Shown here piece after piece: positions 21,401 through 34,819 of a stretch of 64,000 nt of DNA (the stretch's first letter is position 1; each line of letters opens with the position of its first letter). The notes under the pieces were generated by a model. The model did no database searches and was not told the origin of the DNA. It worked only from the letters and a program-made list of their open reading frames with translations. The DNA comes from Allacma fusca (taxonomy: Eukaryota; Arthropoda; Collembola; Symphypleona; Sminthuridae): contig OX359247.1 of NCBI GenBank assembly GCA_947179485.1, positions 5,423,060 to 5,487,059 of the forward strand, in the 5' to 3' direction. A program made the translations under genes and the position numbers.

Positions 21401-23750
21401 GCCTCTATACTTGGGTAATAATAAAAAATTCAGAAAATGTACTTCTCTTGTCTTATTCTTTCCTTCATCAGTCATATAGGCATCCTCTTGGAACTTGAAC
21501 CATATCATTATCATATATGCAAACAGTATAACTACAATGATAAACATGTCTATATGGTTCCCTTAACTATGACCTACGACTATTTCCATTCTTGAGCAGC
21601 ATCCTTGACAATAACTAAATGGGAGCGTCCGGCCTCCTTCTGGGTATCTCTTACTCAGATCACGTGTGGCGTAATTTCGTAAAATATTCACAGTACTTAC
21701 TTACCATCTAAGTGTATACCCTTAGCCTTGCAACATGATCAATCTTCATAAATCCAACATTGGTTTTTATCATTTTTATTACAACTTTTCAAGTCACTTT
21801 CCATACAAAGATTTAGATGAACATAAATAAATCTACAAACATTAAGTAATTACATTACAATTATCAAGACAGTAAACGGAGTTAGCTTACATGCACTTTT
21901 TTTTCGGGAGACTTACCATATGCTGTTTCGTTGGGATCAAACATGAAAATTACGCATAGCACACTTTAAACTCTTTCGGAAAGAAAGGTACATACTTGAC
22001 AATACGCAAGTAAACTAGCTCACAATTCTATATCTCACAGTCGAGTTGATCATTTGATATTAAGTGCAAATAATAATAATTTGTATAGAATTATTCTATT
22101 ACTCACAGCTTCTGAAAAAGGTTTCTCAAAGTCATCAGTCACCCTAGAATTATCTTATAGAATTACATTAATATGATATGTGACCGTATCATATGTACAG
22201 ATTTAACTAGTTTTGAAGTGTAGATACAAGTTTTGAACATCTAAAAAATGTAAGAGTTGAAAATGGAGGTTAAACTGTGAACATATATTTTGGATTGAAT
22301 GCAAAGTACAGGGTTTAAGAAAATGTCCTGAATGATGTTGTATTTGATTTGAGTTTTAGAAACGTTTCATGTTTGCGTTCAGCAGAGGAAAACATGTACT
22401 TTTTTTTTGTGAGAAGTGTCAACCGAACTTTCATCTCAAGCTCCAAAGATGGGTCTGTTTGTAATGGTTGTATGTGGACTTAATCTGCGTGTAAAAATGA
22501 TTATTTTCAGAATACAGATGTGCTCATACAAGTGTAAGCAAGCTTCCTAATTTATCCAGGGACTAACTTTCCCATGTGGGGAAAGTTGATGAAAGGTGAA
22601 AACCAGTTAGTTTCCATGAGCTTACTACACACATAACTGAAAGTGGCAGAACTAAATACTAGTAGCTACTTGTTTTTTGTATCAATAAATGTGAGGGGAG
22701 TGAGTGGTGAAGTCTATCAACCATACTAGTGGGGATAGGTGTTCATTTCATACAGTTACCTACATACAATACGTAGAGTACATACATATATGCGTACTTA
22801 AAGGTACTAGAGATAGAGATTATTATTGCTACAGCGAAACCTTATCTCCAGGATAAGATCACATAACAAGCAAGTGGTTTTTTGAACAACGGTTATGTAG
22901 AGTAAAAATTGAACAAATAATAAAAGTATCTTCACCATAAAGAGCACTTTTGTACTGGATTCATGGGACTTCCCACAGGACAATGAAATGTTCTTGAAAA
23001 CTCCGGTATGTTCATCAGCATCCCATTGATCCTGTCATTCAAAAATAGTAGTTTTAGTTCCTCTTCCTGATTCTACAGCATCTCATGTACGACATGCCTG
23101 CTTTTATAATTACTACATGATAGATTGGGGGTAATGTAGGAGATGCTTGTATTGCCTCACGGTTGGAAATATAGCAACAACTCTTTCCAAGCTTATTGTT
23201 CGTTATTACGGGGAGAGAGAGAGAGAGGAGGAGAAAGTTTTCAAAGTGGAAAGTTTCCAGGTATAAAATAATACTACGATCACACAGGAGGTTTCCGTTC
23301 ACCAGCTCAACTTCAACTTTCCGAACAAAAAACTTTGGGCCCCATCAACAATGAGTTGGAAATGAGTAAGGGGCCACAATCATCCAGATACGCCCTCAAA
23401 TTTACAAAATCTAATGTGTGAGTTTACACATGTACGGGGATACATATGCCTCTAATAGCTTTGGGTACATTTACCTACATTCGTAATAGCTTCGTGTGCG
23501 ATTGCATTAATACTTAAAACAAAAGTACCCTCTGAACAAAGTACTGATGTATGTTGTATATATTGCATAGCCACACATACATATGGACGCCTACATCTTA
23601 TACGTTCTTATAAACAAGTTAAACTTTAATCATAGCAATTGATTTTCGAAATACTGTTTCCTCAGGGCAGTGTCCTAAAGTTTTGGAAGGCTTCTAATGA
23701 GAAATTGCATCTCTCGCCGTTCATTACTGCTTCCGTAAATGTAAATAGCG
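18464..23750. other. Intergenic region without recognised genes
   Basis: AT-rich sequence between the convergent Dscam and M13 peptidase genes. Open frames here (for example 19553-19834) lack family motifs and splice context. Short GA runs occur near 23215-23228. An ATTAAA signal for the peptidase gene reads on the minus strand at 23625-23630. Confidence 0.6.
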
Positions 23751-23849
23751 TCAAGAAACTGTTGAAACAAACCTTTCTGGATGCGGCGTGTGCTCATCCA
23801 TTTCCAGGAGGAAAACGTATCCCATGGGTGAAATGTTAGCACAGTAAGC
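23751..23849 (-). CDS. M13 peptidase exon 16 (early stop)
   Basis: 33 codons including TGA at 23751-23753. AYCANISPMGYVFL and DEHTPHPERFVSTVS: the His and Arg six residues apart match neprilysin, but the frame stops where about 25-30 more residues with CxxW are expected. Confidence 0.8.
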   Translation of the reverse strand, partial: AYCANISPMGYVFLLEMDEHTPHPERFVSTVS

Positions 23850-26800
23850 CTACATGTCCGAAACCACAATTGCATTAATTTACGTGGCAGTGTTAACGAG
23901 GGAGAGAGAGAAAGAGAGAGAGAGCAGGAGGGAAAATTCCACACCGAAGTCCCATTATTCGTTATGACGTTTCCCCAGAGTCATTAGCTCAAACAAGATG
24001 TAGATACATAAGTCCCCCATGCGAAATTCAAAATAATACTGGATCATACATGACTCGTGTCCACCTCATGGACTCCCATACAAATCAATACTTACATTAA
24101 TTCGGGCAAATGAAAACTCAGCAGATAACAAGCCCGGGAAATACCATTAGGGACTCTCTTTGTATCTCAGGAGTCATTGGGTAGGAGTAAATCAACCAGA
24201 AATCCCTTACCTGAGCAACCGTGAGGAAAAAGACTTGCTCCAATGTGGAGTTAAAACCAGGCAATTTCAATTCCGCCTCTCGTAATTCCTCTTTACTCAA
24301 AGAGGTCCTGTAGTTGATGTAGGCATTAAAAGCTACTTGAAGTCCAGCTATGTCTGCCATGTTCTCGTTCTGGGTTAGGTTACCATCAACCTACAAAATA
24401 TATGGCATTTAATAGGAGGAAGTAAAATGCGCACCGCACAATATTAACCATGTGTGCCCATACATTTTGGCCCGAAGCACATGTGTATCTTCTGTATGTA
24501 TTTGGCAACATTTGGAGAAAATATATTATTACGTTCATATTAGTATGTATATATGTAGATAGATATACATACACGCACGTGCTATTGTATATCTGTCGGT
24601 ACGTCTGAAAAATAAAATGAATATCTAATTTCATAGCAATTAGTTCGTTTGAAAGTTTATTTTCTCTCCTTGACATATACGAACTCCATATCCGAAAAGG
24701 ATACCTGCACTTATGGGATCATTAGGTGGGTTTACATGAACATCTGTAACTGGTACTAGGCCATTAGGGAATTGTTCCATTAGGGGAACTTGAAAAACAA
24801 AAAGCTCGTGCCTGTTCCTGTCTACCAATTTCATGCTACTTAGAATTGATTATTATGATGGTAACATAAGCCTCTGTCCATGTGTATTTGCGTTTACTTA
24901 CGGGCAGCTTTGGAGGCTTTTGTTTTAAAATGATCCAGCAAATATTACCCCGGCTTTGTTACAGTAACCTCAAAACCTGGTTTGGATGTTGTACGACTGT
25001 GACAGTCAAGGCTGGAAGGTAGAGCATGAATATAATCTCATAAAGGAATCTAAGCTACATTTCTCGGAACGAGATAATTATTGTACCCAGACCCCATGCC
25101 GGAAAAGAAAGGACCAGATCAAAGTTGGTTGTAATTGAATCACAGCTGAAAACTACCAAGTCAAAATGTACTCTCTCACGATAATTCCCTTCAAGTGTGA
25201 TATCATATTACAGCTGTTAATTAAGGCTCAATTACCCTAAACTAATCATTCCTTTCCATCCACTAGTTCCTACTCAAAAATTGCCTTTAGTTGCCACCAG
25301 CAACTCCCTACAGGGAACCTCCTCCCATTTATTTCCAGTATGAAAGCATGAAAGTAGCAATTTGAAAGATAACCCCATGAAAAGGTTCCGTGAGAAATTT
25401 TTATAAACTGGACAGTACCTGGATCGGAACATGTGTCTGGTAGAATGGGATAAGTTTATGGAAATTTTCCGAATACTGTTTTGCCACGCACGAACTCTTC
25501 TCACGTAAGAAACCTCTTGAGTCCGACACCCATTCTTGCAATTTCCCGTCCGCATCAAAGTCACTTCCTACGTTCCAAACATCAAACAATGGACGGCATA
25601 CATTTTTAACACATTCCTCACACACCCAGTCTCCCTTCAACATATGCTAAACCAATCCTGACCTTTAAATCTATACCCTGAAAAAAATAATGGGACTTAT
25701 ATATGCACATATGCACATCAAGTCTCCAATAGTGAGACTATAAGGGAAGTACGGTTCAAGTCACCATATTTATTTAGAAATCCAATTTTCTCTTAAACTT
25801 CAAATCAAGTCGGAAGTATCCTGTCACTTTGAGGGATCAATTGCATTCTTTTCATACAATATACACGTCGTCCCGGGAAAATATATTGATACAAAATAAA
25901 AATGTCATTTCAAAATCCGGACAGAAAAATACTCCCACACAGAGCAATTGTAAAAATAGATTTGAGAAAGGGACATACGCAACACACACAACAACATCTG
26001 AGAGAATACTGTGACAAGTTATGCCCTACCTGAGCCATCGAGGGCATGCAGAGCTTCATGAGCTATTGTCAAAGCTACTGTCGCATAGTTGATGTACTTC
26101 GGGGCACCCCACGTGTACTGTGGAGGCGTCAGAAAAGCTAAAGGGATCACTATAACATCAACAAAAAAAAAAGAACAATTTCCAGAATAGTAATTTTTAG
26201 GATTCAATTCAGCCTCCCATAAATCCGAGATTATTTTGTAAATTGCCAGTAAGGCCTCGAGGACTTTGTCCAATAAAAGAGTGAAAGTTACCGGACGGGA
26301 GGAGGGAATTGAGACGATAGCCGGTACTTACCAATACTGTTGAACTGCTGGATGTAAAAGGCATTCACAATAAATGGGAAGGTTACAAAAGCCCACCTAC
26401 GGGAGTCAAGAGAAACACAACAGGTTTGCTATTACACCCGTGCCCATTAAAACAAGGACCTGGCCATTAGTTCCTCTTTAGTATTACTAGCAATAAATTT
26501 AAAGCTCTCCTCTATTGCTTTCTTCTTTTGCTATATACGTTATACACATATATCTATATCCATATGAAATAAAAGTAGCGTTAAAAATTATATCCTTTGT
26601 AAAGGCAAGAAAGCTATAATGCAAGCTTGACATAAAGCAAGCACATATGTGTTTATGGATATCAACATAGTATAAAAAAAGTACGAGGTGATCATTTGAC
26701 CATGATTGTATACATCCTCACTAAAAAAAGAACTGGTTCCACTCGGTTTGCTCTGACACTGAATTGTTTTCCCGAATTCAAATCCCTTTCCCCAAACATA

Positions 26801-29800
26801 CTTTCATCCTCGATTCTCAATGCTGGGTAGTTTATAGGACGATGGGATGAAACAACACATAAATTGTCGACCCATTGCATTTCACCATCATAAATTTTAC
26901 AAGCGCTTAATTCCTTTCAGCACATTAACCCCTGTAATGTGTTGCCCGTTCCTTGGGGTTGGGGTGTTACAGAAGGATTTTGTAGCCCTGCCTCTTGACA
27001 GTATGTATGTGCAATGCCGTGTAAGCATATTGTAATTATGACCCTATCGGACCCCGCCGATATTCTTCATGCTCACTATAAAGAGACCCAATAAAACTGG
27101 GAAATTCCCACTCACGTCGCTCGGTCCTCATTAACTTCAGATCTGAATATTCGGTACAGCTGCTGCCGGAAGGTCTTGTAAACCACGCGAACATTCGAGA
27201 GAAAGTCGGTGGGATGGATTTGTATCTGTAAAATACAATTATTTTTATTGTCACATAAACAACTGACCCAGGACTTTGGGAGGATTCAGATGAGCCTCCG
27301 TAAAAATAAGCTGGAGCTATGGTGGCCCGATCGGAGATGAATATACGACAACCCCGGACTACCTACTCTGCCCCAGATATTGTAAATCCTATAGCTTTTC
27401 CAAGGGGAACTAATCAGCTGAATTGAAGGAAAAAGTAAAAGCCCTGTAGCAATTACTTACAAGCAAGTGAGTGAAATTACTGTAATAAATTATCTAAGCC
27501 GACAGCCCTGTGCTAATTCCTAAAAGATTTACTACCATCCTCCTAATTTAAATTTAATTACTTTTGCATTATCAGACACGCGTGTATCCTTGGGAAGTGC
27601 TCCCTCAGGGGCCTATAGGAGAGAAACCCTGAAGATGGATTCCTGAAGGAATGGTACGGAGACTCCGACGAGGAAAATAATTATTATTGGAAGAATGAGA
27701 GGGAAAAGGGGTCTGGGAGAATATTAAAAAGACTTTTGAGATAATTATTCCAACTACGGAAAGGCCTTTGTTGGGAGGAACGTGAGGCGGAATTCCTGAC
27801 GGAAGGAAGGAGGGATGACAACTGGTTCGTTATATTTGAGGGGTTGATGTTGCTAGTTGGAGATTTCAGTGATGGAAAAAAATTCTCATGTACTTATATA
27901 AATACTTACTCCTTTGATTGAGTCGTCCAAGTAATCCTCTCGGAAGTAGAAGGAAGGAGCCAGGAAATTCCCTTTTAGCGTCTCTATTTTCCGAATAGCA
28001 TTCATTCGGGAAATTTTTTCCAGCCAGGTCGATCGATTCAGAAACGACTTCAGAGACTCCTTCACGTTCACAAATATTTCCTCCACCTTGAAAATTCGAG
28101 TGTATACATGAGAGAGAGAAAATCCCATTATTACTTTACTTTAAGAAAACTATGCCATTTATTCTCACTCTATGACAACAATAATAACATCTAAAGCTCC
28201 TTGGTCTTGTGTCTAGTACAAAAGAAAATGTGTGTACAGAGTCTCAGGAAACATTTTTACCTCCCTCATCCCTTCCCACCCACCAACTTCAACGAAGGAA
28301 AATATAAAGGTTGAAATAGTGCAATAGTAGATATCAAATAAATATCGGAATTTAACCCATAATTGTTTCCATCCATCAATCAACTAGTACATAATAAATT
28401 AATTAAATTTGAATCCGGATAGTTGAATACGGTACAATGCACAGGTCTCCTATCATAATTTATGTTATGTACACAAAATACATACATACATACAACTGTC
28501 ACAATAATAAACAATCCTGACCTGACCTTAAACATAGACTATTGAATAAAAATAAGGAAAGGGAAAATGAATTCAAAATAAGTTTTTTTTTAAATCCCAA
28601 CAAAAATATCCAGCGAATCTAGTTGAACGGAAATATTTATCTAACACACTGTTGGCTGTTCCTCTTACAGCAAAGGGAAAATTTGTAGGGTTCCCTGGAA
28701 GCACAATGTTTTTGACTACGAGGCCCATGTGGCACTCCCATATCTGGCCCTTATTTTTGGATAGCGAAGCGGCATAAAATGTAAGTGCAGATGTATGTAT
28801 GGCAAGCATGGATTGGAAATTGTTTCCATTTATAAGGTACTCCACTGTAACAATGCCTATTTGTACTGTACATATAATTCTCAGCATAGACACACACATG
28901 CATCTACATGTGCACACACAACTGGATTATATAAGTATACTAGACAGAGCTACTCCGACCGACCACATCAACATTATTAGCATTGGATTTTACACGAGTA
29001 TATTTTCTACTTGATCCCAATTCAAATAAAATACGAGACAAAAGAACACGTCTCAGTTTTCTTCCCATCAGTTTAGAGCTACTTTCCGAATATTTTATAC
29101 TCCTTCAATGCACTCAGAATCTATTTGCTTGTAGGGAATGATCTCTGAGCGAGAGCAGAAGCCACACACAACTCCTCAAATTTCAACTCTCCATCCCGTG
29201 GAAATAAACAGTGGAAATACGTAGAGAAAATAGGCCCGACGAAAGGGAAAGCTAACGAGTCTTCCTTTCCCTTCCATGTACATTACATACAGTCAGTATT
29301 TCCCATGATCCCCAAGCAAAACTCAGGGAAAAAATTCAAATGCACCAAACTGTTTTTATCCTATTTGAGACTCTAGAATCTCTCTAGTGATAACCTAATT
29401 ACATATATAGGGAAATATCCCTTTAATATTTTTAAAAGTATTATTTTTACTACAATAACCCCTACCTACATAACATACAATTGTACGTACGCTCTTATTC
29501 TACTTTTATTTTTTAACCCCATCGAAACTTTCACACTCGTCTAATATACATACAAGACTTTACTTTAATAAGTACCGAGTGAACTTTTTCCCCCTCTACT
29601 TCTCACTTTATTAAGCTGATTGCAGCAGAGCGTAAACTCTCCTTACTCACTTAATTCACAGAGGAAAATATAAATTTGACCAAATAGTTTTCTTTTGTGG
29701 GAGCAGAGGGGAGCGGGAGAGGTGATGAAAAGAAAAAAGTATAAAACAAGAGTGAACTCTAGAGAAACATAACCCATTAGTGGGGCCGTGGCGTATATGA

Positions 29801-32800
29801 CTCTCTGTAGGAGTCGTAACCTTGGACTTTCTCTTCCACCCTCCTAAATTACATTGTTCGGAGTTCAAATGAACAACTGTGGGTTCGCTTCCTCCTGAAC
29901 GGGTAGGTAGCTCAATGGGTTCGGAGATGGGTGGATTTAATAAACCTTGGAATCATGAAGTCTAGATTTATTTAATACCTTAACGTAACAAACAACCCTG
30001 TATGTATGTATCTATGTAACTATAATTATATCTATCCTTATGTACTTGCAAGTGGAAGGATGCACTACTATACTATGTATGTCGGCATATCTCTGAGCTG
30101 GTAACTTGAAACTGTATACTAAATCATTATTATTCATACCCTCATCCAGCCAGTACTCAACAGGAAATTCATTAAGGCACCCAGGGAAATGAGCTTAGCA
30201 TAAAAAGGTAGCGAGCTAAATAAGGACACTACAGAGCAACACACGGTCTTCATAGAACGTACACGTTGAAAGCCCTAGATACACCATGCTAGGACACTGA
30301 GTAATGGAATTTTAGAAGAAATATGAAGTAAATTTTTGCTGGAAGAATTAAATCACACTTGACGTTATTTACTTTGTCCCTCAGACCCCGGGACTCGTAG
30401 GAGTAGCTTTTGGAGCTCTAATGTTCCCTAAACATGAACCCTCTGGACTACATATTAGAAAATCAAAAAAGTTTCGTAGTAGTAACTCACATCTGACACA
30501 ATCTCGGGTCACTGGGTATAAGGGGGAAAAAACTATGGATTTAAGAAATCCCAAAGAAAGGCTACTCCAACTAAGGACTCCATCCACTAAACCTATTTTG
30601 CAAAGTCTTACAGTCAAAATGCATTCCCTTCATATGTACATATCTACACCCACCCCGTATTTACGGACCCAAAATCCAGGTCAAATCTGGAAAATATTCT
30701 TGGTAATCACTGAGGGAGGAACAAATCCCTGCTGGTAGTTTATTTTGCATCTTAACCCAGGGAGTAACAGAGCAGTAGGAGTGGGATGGGTGTGGATGCA
30801 TAAATAAAATGGAAAAATGCAAGGATAGTAAAATAACCTCGGGAATAAATTCCATCTATCTCTATAGAGGAGATACGCCGGGACATATTCCTAAATTAAA
30901 AGGGACTTTCTCCTCTGTCGGAATTGAGGGAACCCCAAATGGGAAGGTACATACTCCAAAAAGGGAAACATACGATCCGCACGGGTGAACCGGATGAGTT
31001 ATGATACTGGCAAAGTTGAGACATGCTCTTGCAAGACCTCAATTGCATAAAATTCCCTTGAAGAACTCTTATTTCTCCTTAACTTATTCAGATAGTTTTG
31101 GTTCCAAAAAAAAATGTATATATAGCGTGAGATTGTAAAATTTAGGAGGGATACGTGCCCCCAGGTATATCCACATATGTGTGACAACTGCAGCTCCCAT
31201 TAATTCTAATTCCCGCCGGAGAGACAATACAATTTTGCAAGGACAAGTTCATCCAAGTATATGTGCATACTGTACTCATGTTCAGTCAAGCTCATAGTTT
31301 CCCCGTACGAAATACATACAATGTTTTAGAAACTCTTATGGAATTATTTGGAAATACATAAAATGAAGGAAAGACTACAGGGGGGAAATGTTTGGGGAAC
31401 TAATGGGAAAAAATTATCTGATCGCTCTGCTCTTTTCCCATAAGACGATATGGAGAAAATTTAATGTAGATATTTGAATAGAACAGGCATATACTATATC
31501 TGTATAACGTACATGTTTCAGCAGTGAATCGACAAAAAATACGGGGCCTGACTTCCATCATGACATGACATGACGTGAATAAAATGAGGCAACTCAAAGA
31601 AACCCTCAAATAAATGACAACTCATTTTTAAGGCACACACACACTGTATCACTGGAAGGAGGAAATGTCTCAATGGCCAACCACATTTCACGTTTACGTG
31701 CCTCTTTTGCATGAACAGGTTTTTCCACGACAAAAGCGAAGGGCTCTAGTCAAGACTGGAATACTTTAAGAGTTCACCATTCATAGGACGTATAAATATA
31801 ATTACATACATAGTAAACTACTACTCTCCGTTCATTACGATATGTATCTATACATAGGGAGTATTTATCACTCCCTATGCAGTTCCTGTCTTAATGGACG
31901 AGGAGGGTAATATAGATTCTGTTTTAATTTCATATCCCAGTTAGAGGAAGACAAAGGAACCAACTGGCTCCCACTTTTGATTGACATATCAAAAGGTATT
32001 AGGAAACAGGATGGAGTATGTTTAAGTGGAAAGGCTCCTTGATAAGCTTCATGTTTATGCAATGCATTGTAGTTTGAAGCCCAACCCCGAAGAATACAAT
32101 TACTACGGTTGTTTTGGCAATGCCTCATAAGAGGACACGCGTTTCCTAACAACTTGCAAAGAGAAAGTGGTTTGGGAAGTTTTTCATGGCGAGCAGGTTG
32201 TGTTTCGTTTCAGTAGGAAAAATAATGGATCTTGATGAAATGTATGAGTATGTGTGTGTGTATGTGTGTGTGTATGGGGGGGGAAAGCAAGTTTTATGAG
32301 AGGAGTCACTCACGTCAGTTCGAACACGCTTCAGATATTTGGGATCAAAAGAGCGGAGGTACAAGCTCGACAGTTCCATTGCAAAAACAGATTTCGTGGC
32401 ATGAACACAAAATTTCCACCTGGGCTCCTCATCTTTCTCCGGTGGCTTTCCGGTCGACGAAGACGATGCTGACGGAGATGACGAAGTCGTGCTCTCCTTC
32501 CCTTTGTCCATTAAATCATTCAGCATGTCTCTCACGTACACCATTAGCATGGAGTTGTAAAGAAGTCTGTACACACCAGAAAAGAAAGGAAAATTGTGAA
32601 TTATTTAATCCCCCCTTGTCTGCCACTCCTGCCGTAGAGTATAGGCTAAATTTTAAAAAAACGACATGGACTCTCTACTCCAGTGATATCTAAGACGTTT
32701 TTTTCCCCATCAAGTGCAGATTCCTATACGATTCTTACGTGTACTTACATAACTACACAACGAATGTATGTACTCTCCCCATAAGACACCCCATTACAGG

Positions 32801-34759
32801 AGTGGAGTAGCTTCTCTGTAGTAGTAAATAAATTTGAAGGCATTCCCGCTCACCGCAATGATAATTTTTCACCTCATGAGAGCCAGCGATTATGCGAGTC
32901 AAATTTATCTCCTTTTAGAGGCGGTCTAGGAGAGAGTTCCTTGTACTTACTTATACTAATGTACATACCTACTCTTACCCCATTGTCACCTAGACTTCTG
33001 TATAAGGGTAAAGTGCAGATGTGGGGATAATTATCTCCTATCTGTATACATATGTGGACTTGTACCTTAAAAAATCAAGCTAATAGAAAGACACGTATCT
33101 CGGAAAGAACAAAGCTCCAGAGCAATGTATGTATGTAATTATATAGAGGGGCTTGGCGGAGAATTGAATTGCTGGTCAGCTCTCTATATAGAAACCACTT
33201 GTACAGGCTTGATGAGGGCGGGAGAAAGTGCCTTGACGAAGACATGTGAGCAACACTAATAAATGAAAGGAGGGTTGGGGAAGAGTGAAAGGAGTATATT
33301 GTGACTGGGAGACTCCATTTGAGATACTTATCCATCTGTATTAGGATGAGGGAGACGGTTCGACGTGCTTGAGTGGCCGTTGTGTCAACGTCAACACGAC
33401 CAAATCTCTCACATCAGCACTTTTCCATTTTCCCGGTTTTTAGAGCTTACCTTTGTTCCTTCCGAGTCCCGTCTATAGAATATATCCCTGTGTTATTTAT
33501 ATGTGAGGAGACTGACTACTGTACTACTGATATACATAGTGAAGGTATCCCTTGGTAAGGATAGATAAATGGAATGGGACCTTAAGCTCTTATACTGAGA
33601 TGTATGTACGTGGAGGTTTGCTTCCAACAAGGCTTGTCTTTGAGCACGCCTCCTCCTAAAACCTTTGTAGGGAATACAGTACACTGTGAGGAGATCAGCT
33701 CTTCCAAGGAATTACTTCCATGTAGGACCTTACTACATTTAAAGCTTTTGTTTGTGATTACCTGCCAGTACATACAAGTCAAATGACTCCAAGGATCTGT
33801 ATAAAAGGGCTATAAACTTCCTGTACACTGTAACTACGGGGATGAATTTTTGTGTGTGGGTCTGAATCGATTTTGAGAATACAGTTGTACAAGCTATACT
33901 TTCACCGGTAGGTACGTACATAGTATGTAAAAGTAGATACTTACGTATACATATGTAAAAATGCTTAGTTACTTTTCGGAAACCGGCTCTAGTGAAAGTA
34001 GCACTCTCACATGAAGGTAAGCATAAGGTTAGAATGCATTTTAATTCCAGATGAGGCTGACTGATTGTGAGAGTGCTCTTACCCTGACGACGCACATGGG
34101 TGGTATTTAATTTAGAAAAACGTGTTTAGCGTCTCCTGTCCCATAAATCCCGTGAGTTAATCTGATATTCAATAAATACAGGGGGAAAAGCCCTGTGCCA
34201 TGTACATATGTACATACATGGACGCATGTACTGTAATAAATAATTTTGGTGAGGCAGAAGCTATCTTAATAAATTATTGGGTAAATGGACAAAAACATCA
34301 GCTTGGAATGGGAAGCCTCGGGATGAGCGGGAACGATATAGGGCTGTTATTTCAAGAAAGTTGAAGAGCTGGGACGGAAGTACGTACCTTTTGTTGGTGA
34401 ATTGAATGTAGGTGAAGAGTCTTCGGAGGTAATCAGGATAAGGAACATAAACAGTGCCGGCCAAATCGTTCCAATTTACTGGGCCCCGACTCCCTCCTCC
34501 AGATCCATCACCACTGCTGCCCCTAACAAGGCTCCCGAGCAAGTGCCTCCAATCAATTCCCCCAACCTGAGACTCCAAAGTATCGATTGTGTATTTATTG
34601 TAAACGAGATTCTGCTGCTTCCAGAATTTACGGGTCCGTTGACTTGGCAGCAACTGCAACGTCACATTCACAATTGTAGCACCACTTGAGTCCACGTAAA
34701 GGAAAATCCCATCCAATCGAATCATATAATTATTTGAACTGCAAACTTTGAGAGCTTTC

Positions 34760-34819
<60 letters not shown>

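Noticed and set aside
24640..24834. Open frame (-) with PLMEQFPNGLVPVTDVHVNPP between M13 exons 14 and 15
   Set aside because: Looks protein-like, but exon 14 (phase 0 out) joins exon 15 (phase 0 in) directly with normal M13 spacing, and no acceptor gives phase 0 without a stop.
28573..28917. 114-residue open frame (-) in the large M13 intron
   Set aside because: No family resemblance; exons 9 and 10 join in phase without it.
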